Origin: Mycosphaerella arachidis
Taxonomy: Eukaryota > Ascomycota > Dothideomycetes > Mycosphaerellales > Mycosphaerellaceae
DNA: 64,000 nt
Assembly: GCA_001297265.1 (NCBI GenBank)
Contig: LIHB01000001.1
Coordinates: 1,311,727 to 1,375,726 of the forward strand
Direction: 5' to 3'
The first letter of the stretch is position 1; each line of letters opens with the position of its first letter. Under the pieces are notes generated by a model. That model was given only the letters and a program-made list of their open reading frames with translations, searched no databases and was not told the origin of the DNA. Position numbers and translations under genes: made by a program. Below, piece by piece: positions 11,300-22,823 of this stretch.

Positions 11300-13698
11300 A
11301 TGGCAGACCTCAAGTCAAAACCTCAGATCGAGAAGGTCCTATACGAGGAGAGGCAAGACATCTCTTCTGGACGTTTGAAAGAAGAGAATCCATTAGACCT
11401 CAGTGGCGACTTCAGGAAATTTTGCGAAGCCTGTCGAAGAGGTGATCTTCGGGTTTGCCAAGAACAGATCAGCAGAGGCGTCAATATTAATGCAAGAGAT
11501 GAATATGATTATACACCTCTAATATTGGTAAGCTTTGACAGAATCAAGATGAAGAAGTGAGCTGATGGCTGATGAGGTGGGCTAAGGCATCGCTATGTGG
11601 TCACTACGAAGTTGCACAGATGCTTCTTGAGCAAGGTTCGTCTTCCCTTTCGTGAAATGCTTCGCTATGGCGCGCCATGCCTCGAGTCGATGACTATGCT
11701 CTGAGCTCCTTAAAGTGATCTTTGACGCAGCTCATCGTTTACTGTATTGATAGGTGCACTCTGTGAACGAGATACTTTCCAAGGCGAGCGAGCTCTTTAC
11801 AACGCTCTGAATGATCGACTGCGGAATCTCTTGCTGCAATACGACTACAGTAAATCGACAGATCCATTGCAACCACTTGCAGCACACATCACGAGGTACG
11901 CCGCAATGGAGTATGCCAAAGCGTGATTGAAAGCTTAGATGGTCCGGTGGGCGTCGAGTTACAACGCGCTTCCGCTTTCACATATCGAACACGGCACTAG
12001 CATATGCTGTTGAATCATGACTGACATCTTGTGTTGCGTAGTCTGCTCGCTCGAGAGACACCCACGACGACCGACATCACTGTACAGGCTGGTAATAGCC
12101 AATACGATCTTCACAAGTTCATTCTGAGCGCACGAAGTCCCTATTTTGCGCAAAAGCTAGCAGCGGCGCCAGAGACGACGTATTGGAAGTCTTCTAATGC
12201 TATTGCTCCGCAGTCGTTCGAGACATGCATACGCTATCTGTATCTTGGCGATGTCTCGGTCAACCTGGGCGACGGTGAAGAAGAGCAAGCTATCTTGACT
12301 GGCATAGACAAGATTAGCAGGCAACTTGAGGTGCCGGAGGTATTCGAAAATATTCTGGCTTCAGGCGACAGGCGTCAGACCCGTCAAAGACGAGAAGATG
12401 GTAAGCAATCTGGAGACCTTCAGGGCAACAACAGTGCCACAGCATGTTGCGTTACGTGTGGAGTACCTGCAAAGCAACGCGTAGTTCGCCTCGAAGTGTT
12501 TGACTAACTGTTTGAAGCTGTACGGAAAGGACGAGATCAGCTTGCATCCTGGTTCACGGAGAATGTGCTCAAGTACAAAGTTCGAGTCGAGAGCGAAAAG
12601 GCAGATCAGATCAAATGGGACAAGGACAACGGCATCTTCGCAGACGTGCTATTACGAGCTGATGAGGATCTTGAGGACGAAGGCGAGGACCAAGACGAAT
12701 GGGAAACGCCATCACAGCCGATGGCGACAATCAGACAGACCGGAGGACCACTGAACGGCATACCGATAGGACACTTCCAGAACAGCGCGTCGCGATCTCC
12801 ATCACAACAACGGAAACCAAAGCACTCGGTGCTCTTTCCGGCACATCGCGCCATGTTGCTACGATCGGAGGTATTTGCCACCATGTTCGCTTCACCATTC
12901 AGAGAGGGACAGGGCAGCAAGCACCTACAAATCGTGCCGGTCGACTGTTCACCCGAGGTTCTCGAGATTATTCTAACTTTCCTCTACACCGAAAAGGCCG
13001 ACTTTCCACTACAGATCGCGCTAGAGGTGCTTACGGCGGCAGATATGCTGTTCATCGAGAAGCTGAAGCAACGAGCCGCGCTACTGATCAGCACGCTCGG
13101 TAACGGCAACGCGAGCATCGTCGAAGCGGAGAGCACACGAGGCGAGACTGTCACGGAAGAGGATCTGGATATCTACGACGTGCTGCGCGCTGGCTGGGAC
13201 ACACGTGTGCATCGCCTGGAAGAATTCGCCGCTCGGTATATCGCTTATAGACTGGAGCAATATATCGACCAGCCGGAGTTCAGAGACTTGGTGAAGGAGT
13301 CAGCGTCTCGCATCTCGCGTCGTGAGGAGACGGACACCATCGAGCTGATCGATGACATTCGCTGGTACCTGTCAGAGAGGTTCCGGCTCCGCTTCGAAGA
13401 CGCAGGACTAGATGAGATGATGGAGGAAACTGGACATGCTTCCGCTCTCACAGATCAATTGGGGAGCCTAAAGGTGCAAGAAGATGAGGGCGTAGACGTA
13501 CATTCGGGTACCACACCGCCCCACGAGCAGCACAGTATGGTCAATGCAGGTGGAGCTGAGCAGCTGGAAGGGCAACCCGTCATTCGAACTCTCGATGGTG
13601 AGATCGCAGGCGATGAGTTCGCACAGGATGCCATGAACTACCAGATACTTCTCGGGAAGATTGATGCCCTTGTCGAAGGTCTTGGGTACGATGCTTAG
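11300..13698 (+). CDS. Ankyrin-repeat protein with two BTB/POZ domains
   Basis: Five exons (11300-11527, 11587-11635, 11754-11895, 12042-12400, 12518-13698) give 652 residues. The ankyrin region is at about 45-105 (FCEACRRGDLRVCQEQISRG, TPLILASLCGHYEVAQMLL). The first BTB is at about 140-230 (TTDITVQAGNSQYDLHKFIL, ARSPYFAQKL). The second is at about 270-430, with an acidic insert and then FPAHRAMLLRSEVFATMF and LEIILTFLYTEKADFPL. A BACK-like helical region follows. This order matches ABTB1/BPOZ and fission-yeast Btb3, which can act as substrate adaptors of cullin-3 ligases; that role is inferred. Every junction keeps frame, for example TTG|GCA and CAAG|GT, and intron 4 has TGACTAAC at 12501-12508. 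The ATG chosen is the first in frame; upstream codons in that frame lack an ATG. Confidence 0.9.
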
Positions 13699-14407
13699 AG
13701 GCGATACAGCATAGATCAATTTATGAGTACAGTAGGTCAGATCCATTGCGAGACTGATGAATACGGGAAGTCACAGCTGCTTTCCAAGACATGGCAGCAA
13801 GTGGATGGCCGCCAAGTGTTGTGAGGAGCTTCGACCCTGCTAGAATAATCGAGTCGACGCACATCAGCATGCTTCAGATGATTGCATATTGAAGTAGGCG
13901 GTTGTCTCGTACCAAGCCATGGCGGCATGATCGTCTAGCGCATATTACCACTTTCTGAGCCGTGCTATTGGGTGTGCGCTCGCAGTGGTCACCCTCGTAA
14001 CAATTGCATGTGCATGGGCATGTTCGCCACGTGTCGTGAGGATCGAGGATGTCTGACGTGCAAATGGATCAATCAGTGAAGGAACGATCGGGCCAGGCAC
14101 GAGGGGTGATCACTGTTCAATGGAAACGGTCCGTTCATGCAGACTTTATTACATTATGCACTCTCGAGACTATAGTTACAGCAAAGCCTCGCCGGGCCTG
14201 TTGATCGGTCGCTCAATGCATCATTGATCCCCATGTCAAACCCGCAAACTAAGCATACACGATGGGGTATATCCATCGCGCCAATACGCCCGAGCACCTT
14301 TCGTGTCCCTCATGTAAGTCATTCCAAAGCCGTTGAGTGATTGTAGAGCTGTGAGAGCAATGTGACAGAGTTTGCCGCATGTGTTCTCAATGCTTGGATG
14401 TGACGGC
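13699..14407. other. Convergent intergenic region
   Basis: About 700 bp between the 3' ends of the ankyrin-BTB gene and the GPI-protein gene. No gene or repeat recognised. Confidence 0.55.
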
Positions 14408-15381
14408 TTAGATGACAAGTAAAGCAGCGACGGCAGCGCCGAGGCCCATGATGCTTGGCTGCTTGAAGCTATCAGCGCCGCCGGTCTGCTGAGGAGCGCC
14501 CTCGGTGGACGCCTCGGCTGGTGGCGCCTCGGTAGTGGTGGCTGACTGAACAGCGCTGGCGGTGCTACTACCCTCAACCGGGTTGGCAGTGTTGGTGCTG
14601 AAGGTCGAGGACTCTGGTGGGACGCCAGTGTCGGTTGTGCTTGGGGCTGGAGCCGGAGTCGGGGTCTCGGTGCCAGCAGCTGGTGGAACGGCCTCGGTTG
14701 GGGAGGTCACCACGGGGACTGTGGTGGACTCCGAAGCTGGTGGAGCTGGAGTCTCGGTGGTGACTGGGACGACCGGGATTATGTCGGTGGAGCCAACAGT
14801 GGTGGTCGACGACAAAGTGACGGTAGTGTCGGTCTCGCCTCCGTAAGCTGGTGGGGCTGGAGCAGCACTGGTTGGGCCTGAAGCGGAGGATGGTAAGCTT
14901 TCCGTCCTTGAACCATACGTATATGGGGAGGGCAATGTGGCTAGAGTGGAGAGTATCGAGGATGGTGCGCAGGGTATCGCGTATGGGGAGGGTTGTATCG
15001 AGGCAGTAGTTGTAACGGTATATGTGGTTTGGCCAGGATAAGTAGTTTGCGCGGATAGCAGCACGCTCAGGGCATTTGTGGTGGTGGGATACGAGGCAGA
15101 GGCAGCGGATAGGAGGACAGTGAGTGCATTCGGGGTGCCTGGGCTTGACGGGGAGGCATTCTGAGTGCACTCACTGGCTGAGCAGGTGGTTAGGAATTCC
15201 GTGACGGTGACTAGTGGTGGTTAGCATGAAGTCGACACTGATCCGTGATGAAGGAGCTCTGCGAGAAGTCAGCGAAGTGGTCGTGGTTGAGCGTGTGATA
15301 TCGAGACGACTCACCACCAGTGACATCGGCCACGGCGAAGGTGAAGAGCGCGAAAGCGCTGAGGGCGGTGGAAGAACGCAT
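14408..15381 (-). CDS. Ser/Thr-rich GPI-anchored cell-wall-type protein
   Basis: Exons 15381-15315 and 15210-14408 are joined by a 104-nt intron; 289 residues. Exon 1 encodes a signal peptide (MRSSTALSAFALFTFAVADV). The mature part begins TVTEFLTTCSASECTQN and contains short related units (PNALTVLLSAAS, TNALSVLLSAQTTYPGQTTY). A long Ser/Thr/Pro/Ala-rich stretch full of ETPAPP and TTEAPP-like blocks is probably heavily O-glycosylated. The C-terminus has small residues and then a hydrophobic end (SIMGLGAAVAALLVI), as expected for GPI-anchor addition. It should sit in the plasma membrane or wall. No catalytic domain is seen and the specific role is unknown. The first exon is short but its signal sequence and the G|TC junction are convincing. 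Confidence 0.82.
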
Positions 15382-17168
15382 CTCGATATTGGCTGGTGTC
15401 GAAAGTCTGCTGTAGTGACTGTTGCTGCTCGGTGATGGAGCGTACTTGGCGATGGAGATGAGCGTAGGTGATGTTGGTTGAGTCAGGCGACGAGTGATGC
15501 TTTTTGGATATGAGCGGTCGTGGAAAAGTCGTGTTGTTGAGTGAGGGAAACGTTCTTGAGCAAAAAGTGGCTGGGCGCTCGGACGCTTCGCTAGCCACCA
15601 TCCACCATGTTTGTGACTTCATATGCACGACACAGTCGCACAACACCAGCGACAATGCAGTATTTGCAAGGGTCAGATCATCCATCACGGCTTGTGCAAG
15701 GCCCCATCTCCTGCAATATCAATGCCGCTTGCACGCATTGGCGCATCTACTCTGCGTGTTGTCCTACGGGACGTGGCGTTGGGCCTGCGCGCTCGTTTCA
15801 CCTTTAGGATGCGCATGTTTCGGTGCAATCACTGATCGAACCCCAATCACGCTATTATGACGTTGATCGGGTCAGTCATTCTTGAGACACGCACAATCCA
15901 GAGGATGTTGTATGGCAAAGTGAAGGCAGATATCAAGCGAGGAGTGAAGCTGAAGTCGACCGTTTGTGGCGGGAGAGACAGGGATCAATGCGGCGTCTGG
16001 CCGGCGGACCAATCGGAACGACGCAATGGCGCCACTGCCGCTCACGAGCAAGGGTCGTGGCAAGATCGTGCATCCATCGAGCAAGGCACATTTGGGTCCA
16101 AGTTTCAACATGTGAAATGTACCAGCTGTAGAACGTGGTAGTTGGGTGGGATCTCGTCAGCCCCGAGTGTGGCTTCAGCCAATCTTCTCTCAAAGGCGGT
16201 ATCATCTACATGCGACAGAGGTAGAAGCATCGACCACCACGCTGCGCTGCGAGCATTCACGAGGCGGCCGCTTGTATCACACGCAACGAGTGAACGATCA
16301 TCAGGAGGCTGAAGCAGTCCCACGAGCGCAAGGAGAGCGAGGCATGTGGCGATTAGCAGCCACGATCACTTCTGAATCCGTAGATTCGTGTATGCACCCG
16401 GCCGAACGTACCACGATGAGCCAGATGCTGCTCATTGCCATTTGTGGTGCCGTACAGCCTGCTGTACTGCCGACGAGCGCCGATGTGCTTTATGCTGAGC
16501 GAGCCAGTGCTCTGGTGTCTTTGACGAAGGCTTGCCACTTCATTGCGACACGAAGAAGCCAGATGTTGGGACCGGACGACATGGTATTCTGCGACGGTCC
16601 GTTGGCTATCCGCCTGGCAACCATTTGTCCACTATTGCTCAAATTGTGACACAGGCAGGGTTTTGTAGAGTGTGATGCGAGAAGCGGTCTCATTTGAACG
16701 AGGTGTGCCCAAATACGTCCTCAACAAAACAAGAGAGTGGCAGTTTTCGTGATGCTGTCTTTGGCAATGCGACTTGACGCGTACTCATCGATATCTGCTT
16801 CAGGTATAGTAAGAGCAACGATGGGAGTGGAGATGTACTGCAAACTTGATTCTGTGTATATAGTGACTGTCGTAGGTTCGGTGAATCCTGCTGAGCTGTC
16901 AGCTTGATGTTTTTCTGCAGCAGAGTGTTGCAGCATAGAGACGTGATTTGTGCAGGTCAGACAGCAGTTGGACAATAAGTGAATCCACATGATATTTCAG
17001 AACAGGTCTGTGTATTTATTGTGTATCATCACAGCAGGGAAAGGGCGTGAAGAGATGCTTCATAACGTACCTTTGGTCATCAGGAGGCGTTGTGTAGTGC
17101 CATGTCATGCATTGCGTGGCGTCTGTCAATCAGCTGGGCGTAGAACCTGCTCGGTAGGATCAGTACAT
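15382..17168. other. 1.8-kb region without a recognised gene
   Basis: It lies between the promoter of the GPI-protein gene and the 3' end of the phosphatase gene. Several frames of 80-170 codons exist (plus 16146-16649; minus 16721-16990), but their translations overlap on opposite strands, match nothing I know and have no clean splice partners. A short lineage-specific gene cannot be excluded. Confidence 0.45.
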
Positions 17169-18140
17169 TCAGCTTGTGCGCTGCCGCTTGAAGAAGCCGT
17201 CAAGCTTTTTCTGGCCCTCGTCGTGAGCCGAACGGCCAATACCGCCGCGCTGTCTCTTCAGACCAGTGAGATGTTCTTTCCTGTCAATGCCGCGGATCAA
17301 CGTCGTCCAGCCCTTCATACTGCCTCCTAGTACCATCACCTCCTTGTCAGTATTCGAAAGTGAGGAAGCTGGGCGTGGCGTGACCATTGAACCAAGCTTG
17401 GCTTCGTCGAAAGCTCGAGAGTCGTCTATGAGGGGAGGCGACGCCGTACCTGCTTCTACAGTGGAGATCTCGCCAGCCTCTGCAGACTGGCTAAGAAGAA
17501 GATCGAGATAACCAGTGTTGGACCAACCGCCAAGGTGCTCTAGCACGATGCTGCCCCGAGCTGCCATAGCCTCTGGAGCGACGGTCACACTCTTCGAGGC
17601 AAAGCGAGCGAGCAGCCGCCGCCAGAGATGTGAAAGGAAGATACCATGCGACACAATAGCGACTGTTCTTCGATCAGAGTTCGACGACTTTTGGAACAGT
17701 GGCATCATGTGTTGATCCAGGAAGGCATCTGCTCGTTTGTTCAGCGACTCTTTGCTTTCGACATCGACGAAACCTGGGTCGTTCTTGTGTTTGTCTCGAT
17801 GGGACTGCTTTCCCGTCTTCTTCGCCTCAGTCCGCGCTTGGAAGGTCTTCCCTTCGTAGTATCCGAAATCTTGCTCGATGAGGTCGGCGGCTTGGACAAT
17901 CTGCAGCTGGTCGTTGAGGGAGGCTATCTGCGCAGCCTGGACGGCCTGTGCTGTCTTGAGCGCTCTGGAGAGCGGAGAGGCGAAGATGTGCGAGAAGTTT
18001 ACCTCGTTCTTCGCGAAGTGCTCACCAAGACGGCGAGCCTGCTCCACACCATGGATTGTCAGCGCCGAGTCTCTGACACCAGCATACAGGCCAGCTACGT
18101 TGTCAACCGTTTCGCCATGTCGGATGAGGTACAGCTCCAT
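17169..18140 (-). CDS. Histidine phosphatase (phosphoglycerate-mutase-like) with C-terminal PIP-box
   Basis: Single exon, 323 residues, starting MELYLIRHGETVDN. The catalytic RHG motif is at residues 7-9, ASPLSRALKTAQ supplies the phosphate pocket, and the second histidine is in AIVSHGIFLSH. The fold covers about residues 1-225. The remaining 100 residues are a basic, disordered tail ending GQKKLDGFFKRQRTS. Residues 310-317 (QKKLDGFF) exactly match the PCNA-interacting consensus Q-x-x-[LIM]-x-x-[FY]-[FY] and are followed by basic residues. The nearby KRQR basic patches could act as nuclear signals. Known members dephosphorylate small phosphometabolites or proteins; the substrate here cannot be read from sequence. 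Nuclear, replication-linked action is inference from the motif alone. Confidence 0.9.
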   Translation of the reverse strand: MELYLIRHGETVDNVAGLYAGVRDSALTIHGVEQARRLGEHFAKNEVNFSHIFASPLSRALKTAQAVQAAQIASLNDQLQIVQAADLIEQDFGYYEGKTFQARTEAKKTGKQSHRDKHKNDPGFVDVESKESLNKRADAFLDQHMMPLFQKSSNSDRRTVAIVSHGIFLSHLWRRLLARFASKSVTVAPEAMAARGSIVLEHLGGWSNTGYLDLLLSQSAEAGEISTVEAGTASPPLIDDSRAFDEAKLGSMVTPRPASSLSNTDKEVMVLGGSMKGWTTLIRGIDRKEHLTGLKRQRGGIGRSAHDEGQKKLDGFFKRQRTS

Positions 18141-18906
18141 GTGCTGGAGAGTGTCTTGCGAGAGACATTAGCGGAGATGTTGGACATGGAGGTCAATGAT
18201 GGAAAGAAAGAGCTGGGAGGCAAAGCTTTTCAAAGCAAGGAAGGTTTAACCGAAGCCCCGGCCGGAGAACGACAACATCACCGGTCCATGGACCGAAGTG
18301 TGTAGAGGATCTTGACTGGGATAGGCCTGCAACATGGCTCAGTCGTGTTGACTTCAATCAGCGCCGCATGCCTGTCAACGGAGAAAACATCCAGTCAACT
18401 GCAGAACATGGGGGTAACAGGGAGCCCGTGGGGTCTCACTTGACAAGAAGATCAGCAATGTACCAATGCGAATGAGACAGCACCGCATGCCAATTGGCTG
18501 CTGCAGTGATTCTGTCTTGATCGAGCAAGCGCTACAAGTCAACATACCATCTGTATGTGGAACATGCCCTGCTGAGGAGGGAATAAGTCTTATATGAGCA
18601 CCAACAAAGCTGTACACCGTACACACCTCAAGGAGGCTCCAGAATGCTCCCATGACTCCTGCATTGCCAAATCGTAAACACCCAAGCGGTGACACCACAG
18701 GAACCCCGTTTCTAGACAACATGCCAGATGGCCGATGTGAGAGCGCCTGTCACGCATGCAGGCCTGAGGCCTGCCATCACGACCTAGGTCCCGTGCTAGC
18801 ACGAGCTCGCACTTGAACATATGTTTCTCTACGCCAACTGCACGTACTTCTCGAACTGATCACTCATAGTCCCAACCATCTGCGATCATCATCAGAGACT
18901 AGCACC
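18141..18906. other. Divergent region between the phosphatase and the multi-zinc-cluster gene
   Basis: 766 bp between two start codons. Overlapping short frames at 18375-18820 are not protein-like. No motif identified. Confidence 0.5.
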
Positions 18907-20946
18907 ATGGCCGAGGTCATGCGAGCTCCGAATATCTCCGGGGACGAGCTTGACACAGCGATGACCGACCAAGACACACTCGCTGCCTTTCACGATGATA
19001 GCCATCCCTCTACCTCCTTCTTCAACACCTCCACATCGGACTGGGATGCTGTTGAGCAGACTTTACAAGTCGGCGATGAAGCGGCTTACCATATCTCATC
19101 TCGCCATGATGGAGGCCACCATGACGAAGGTCAACATGTCGACACGCCTCCACAGAATCAAGTCAGCAATCTGGAGGCGATCCAGCCACAGCGTCCTGCG
19201 GAAAGGGACGACAAAGCAGCTGATGAGGCCGAGCACAAGCAAGGGTTTGACGAAGAGCACTATGAGCTCCCAAGGCGAGAGCTGCGATCTCATCCAAAGG
19301 GCAAACGGACATTCGCGACGACTTGGATTGATAACGACGAGACAGGGAACTACGACCCCGAGGAGGAAAAGCGGAAGGAAAGGCTAAAACGAGCCAAGGT
19401 GAGGGCGTTCAACCAGCAACGGCTTCACCGAGCAAGTGCTGAGCAGGCTTCTGATGACGAGATGAGCGACGACCTCACGGAGGAACTCACAAGTGAAGCC
19501 ACAGTCACTGCTAGGCTCGTGGTGCCCCTCACTTTCATAAGCCAGGCAGGCAAAGTTGCATTCACGGAGCTACTGAGCAATCTCGCGGCACAAGAGCATT
19601 CCGAGAAGGCGGGCTACAAGCTGCGCAACAGAAGTGGACACGTCGCGCACCATCCCGGCTCGACCCAAGATGGGATCCACGGCGTCAGCACAGAGATTGA
19701 CTTAACGGCAAAGCCCTTCGCTCGCGGATGTTGGGCATGCACTACCACAGGGACATGTTCGCTTCTCCATGACGAAAGAACGTGGCCTTGCCAGACCTGT
19801 TCCGAAGACGATATGGACTGTGAGCCCATCGTACCCCCCATCCGAAAGCGTGCATGTGAGATGTGCAAGCGACGCAAGATGAGTTGCTCGTACACATACA
19901 CTCGGAATCATGGTCCATCCTGCGAGCAGTGTGAAAGAGTAGGGCAGAGGTGTGTGGCTGGCCCAGTGAAAGAATTCATCAGACCACGGATCAGCTACGA
20001 CAGAGACTGGGAGGCTGATCCACTGCCGAAACGAAGAGTAGGGAAGCAAAAGGAGCTCGAAGATTGTCTTGAATGTGTCGGTGGTAGTAGATCGTGCTCA
20101 TATCCTGCGGGATCTTACGGCAGTCCTTGCGAGGAATGCATAAATCGTGGTTTGCCTTGCTCTATCGCCAGCAGCGCGCCTGCTGAAAGCGCTTCGCCTG
20201 CGGAAGATGCTGTCCGAGCCAAAGAAATTATAACAGACAGCACAAAGGAGGCCCGCGACAAGGAGACGAAGCCAGATATTCGCTCATCCGGCGTAGCATC
20301 ACGCGATCACGGCGAGCCACCAGATCGTACCACAGCGTCCGAGCCACAGCTCCAAAGACCCAAAGGCACGATCCGAAAGATCTACACCAGCTTTTCGCAT
20401 CCCATTGTCTTCAACTGCGACCTCGAAGGCGACAAAGACAGCTCTTGTTACTTCTGTACGGAGCCTGCCCTGTCCAAGCTTGGCTTCGGTCTCATGCATC
20501 CAGAAGTGGAAGATTGGAGTGATGGCAGAGGCTTCATCGAAGTAAACGGCGGACACACCCAGATCAACTCGATCCAAAAGACGAGGCTCTGCTACTCGTG
20601 TACCTCAAGCAGGTTGGCGATTGTCACCTGTTACCGCCATCGTATGCGCAGGATCGCCTCACAAGCCGATCAGAGGCATGTCGATGAACGGTCGTGCCAC
20701 GTCTGTAATGGCTCTGCGACGTACGAGTGCACTCCGAGCGATAATGACACTTTCGGTTGCGGCCTTAAGATGTGCCACCCTTGCGCCGTTGTCCTGAGTC
20801 GCGATTATGGTGGTTACCTTGGCAAAATGCTGGGAACGCTTGCTGACGAGCCGAAAGATCCAGGATCGAGGACACTGCGAGCGGATGGAGAGTTTCTTAA
20901 GGAGGACGGCCATATCGCAAGATATCTGAACTCTCTCGATACATGA
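18907..20946 (+). CDS. Protein with three tandem Zn2Cys6-like clusters and a C-terminal Cys/His region
   Basis: Single exon, 679 residues. After an acidic N-terminus (1-210) come three six-cysteine clusters. The first starts at C275 (C-x2-C-x5-C-x10-C-x2-C-x6-C), the second at C317 in RACEMCKRRKMSC (x2, x6, x11, x2, x6), the third at C387 (x2, x6, x10, x2, x6). The central loop of each is longer than the usual 5-9 residues. Only the second has the basic helix typical of DNA contact. From C514 a further Cys/His array follows: CYFC, CYSC, CHVC and CHPC pairs with intervening Cys and His, which could fold as cross-braced zinc fingers. No fungal_trans region is present. It is probably nuclear and binds DNA or protein, but no function is assigned. 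The start is the first ATG after the upstream stop. Confidence 0.8.
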   Translation: MAEVMRAPNISGDELDTAMTDQDTLAAFHDDSHPSTSFFNTSTSDWDAVEQTLQVGDEAAYHISSRHDGGHHDEGQHVDTPPQNQVSNLEAIQPQRPAERDDKAADEAEHKQGFDEEHYELPRRELRSHPKGKRTFATTWIDNDETGNYDPEEEKRKERLKRAKVRAFNQQRLHRASAEQASDDEMSDDLTEELTSEATVTARLVVPLTFISQAGKVAFTELLSNLAAQEHSEKAGYKLRNRSGHVAHHPGSTQDGIHGVSTEIDLTAKPFARGCWACTTTGTCSLLHDERTWPCQTCSEDDMDCEPIVPPIRKRACEMCKRRKMSCSYTYTRNHGPSCEQCERVGQRCVAGPVKEFIRPRISYDRDWEADPLPKRRVGKQKELEDCLECVGGSRSCSYPAGSYGSPCEECINRGLPCSIASSAPAESASPAEDAVRAKEIITDSTKEARDKETKPDIRSSGVASRDHGEPPDRTTASEPQLQRPKGTIRKIYTSFSHPIVFNCDLEGDKDSSCYFCTEPALSKLGFGLMHPEVEDWSDGRGFIEVNGGHTQINSIQKTRLCYSCTSSRLAIVTCYRHRMRRIASQADQRHVDERSCHVCNGSATYECTPSDNDTFGCGLKMCHPCAVVLSRDYGGYLGKMLGTLADEPKDPGSRTLRADGEFLKEDGHIARYLNSLDT

Positions 20947-21186
20947 CAGACTGCGTGAACGGCACAAGGGGCGGAAGCAGGTTCAACAAGAAATGTAGTT
21001 TGCTAAGTTACTGTACCAAGGCTCAGACTACATTCTTAAAACTCCATCGATGCTGCTGCTGTTCGCTTCCGCCTTCGCGTGTTCGCATGTCCGTGAAGTA
21101 GTGCCTTTGATTCCTGATCGCCGCCGCTATGCCTATCGAAAGCTTCAAGCTGTTGCATACTGAACGCCGTCCCCATAAGCATCGAA

Positions 21187-22823
21187 TCAAGCACTAGTCT
21201 TTGCGCCGTCAAGGTAGTCTTGACCTGCATGCTCATAGTCTGCGGAGAGGTACTTCTCGACCCTCTTCGCCAGCCATTGAGTCATCTTTGACAGCTCCTC
21301 CCTAAGGCGGCTGACAGATTGCGAGTCCATATTTGTGTGTGCGATCAGATCGGGCATGGAGACTACGAGGAATTAGTCGCGACAGAGATACCTCGTGAAC
21401 TTGCGCAGACTTACCAAACAGTCGAAGAAGGTGCTCGCATCCATACATGTCACACAACGTCTTCCCAGCATGCTCGCCATGGCCAGACTCAACCTGCTTG
21501 TGAACCTCGTAGAATTGCGGTCGTTCGAAGCGGTAGAGAAGGATCCGTCCAAGCGCCTTGTTGAAGTACTCCTTGACGCCTGCGATGACCTCTTCGAGAA
21601 TGTCAGCGTCCGCAGACCCTGGCCTGCGATGGATGCTTTCTGCTTCGTAGTAGTCGTTCAGGAATAGGCTGATGGGCGTGGGTGATGGCATGGGCACAAG
21701 TTTTTGCTCCTTGGTCACTTTCTCCCAGTCGTCGACTAATATCGACTTGAGTGTGTCCGGGATGAACAGCCGTACAGCTGGTCGTCGCACGAACTCGTCT
21801 TCCTGCGCGGTTGTCAGTATGAGACCTGAGATGGCTTGTGTTTGCGCCAGGCTCGAGGCCATCGATTAGTTTCTAGAGCTGGCAAGTCGATGCTGCAGAG
21901 CCTAGTCTTGAATGCCTCACGATGTGGTGACCGTGAATGCACTTGGTACGAAGCAGCATGTGCTGGACTTGCAGCGGCTTTTGCGACTGGCATACGCCAA
22001 GACTGCCAGCGCGGAACCTCAAAAACACGCGAGGCTTAGGCCACCTCTGGCGACGGGCCAAGGAGACTCACCTTATCGATTCCCTCAATCTCGCGTCCGC
22101 GCTTAGTCCCTCGAGGTGGCATCGGCGCTACAGAGCTTCTGTCTTCGCTCCCACGGGCCGAAGAGCCACCTGTCAGATCGGAGCCGAAGGGACGCTTCTT
22201 GGTGGACATTAAAGGAGGCTTGCCAGACTGCGCTCTCCGCTGAGCGTCCATATCCTTCTTCAGATTCTGTGCGAGCTCCTTGTTCTCATCCGTGAGCTTG
22301 CGAACACGTTCTTGGGGTACCCAGTCGTCCCACCTGGTGGCGGTCAGCTGTCTTGCTCACGTTTCTCTTTCGCATATCTGTGGCAGGCTTCCTCGGCGTG
22401 CGTGGTGCCATATCTAATACTTGGTTGAAGCAAATAGACAATCCATAGGAACGTCTTATCGAACTTCAGAGTGGCAGCAAGCGACAGCGGTCGTCGCCGA
22501 GGCACATTTTCCTAACGAGGCAGGCAAGACTCGCCCATGACCAGAAAGAGATACTGTAGAGAGCGAGCACGGAGTAGAAGGAGGACTCACGTGTTCTTCC
22601 AGCCCTTGTAGTGGACACGATACAAGTAGATTCCATCCTTCTTACCCTCCGCATTGTCTTTTAGCTTGTAATCCAGCACTTTGGCCTCATAGAGCAGCTC
22701 GCCTGCGAGAACATTAGAATTTTCTGCATTACAAGAAATTACTTGACGACAGTGCGCACCATGGAAACACAACACTTTCTCATCTTTGTTATACATAGGT
22801 TGTCCGGCGGCTGATGGGGCCAT
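21187..22823 (-). CDS. eaf3: EAF3/MRG15-type chromatin reader (chromodomain plus MRG domain)
   Basis: Five exons: 22823-22760, 22702-22591, 22333-22072, 21802-21415, 21362-21187; 333 residues. The chromodomain (about 8-70) includes VLCFHGELLYEAKVLD, YRVHYKGWKNTWDDWVP and a following Arg/Leu helix. A basic linker with KKRPFGSD and PPRGTKRGRE leads to the MRG domain (about 150-333): RPAVRLFIPDTLKSILVDDW, LEEVIAGVKEYFNKALGRIL, and CDMYGCEHLLRLF continuing across an intron into VSMPDLIAHTNMD. Eaf3 belongs to the NuA4 acetyltransferase and Rpd3S deacetylase complexes and reads methylated H3K36. All junction codons restore family sequence, for example CATG|GC and AC|G TGG. Intron 1 is 57 nt, in frame and without a stop, so retention would add 19 residues in the chromodomain. 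Confidence 0.93.

Noticed and set aside
16721..16990. 90-codon minus frame with Thr/Ser/Ile-rich sequence
   Set aside because: It resembles wall-protein composition, but there is no signal peptide, and no flanking exons could be joined.
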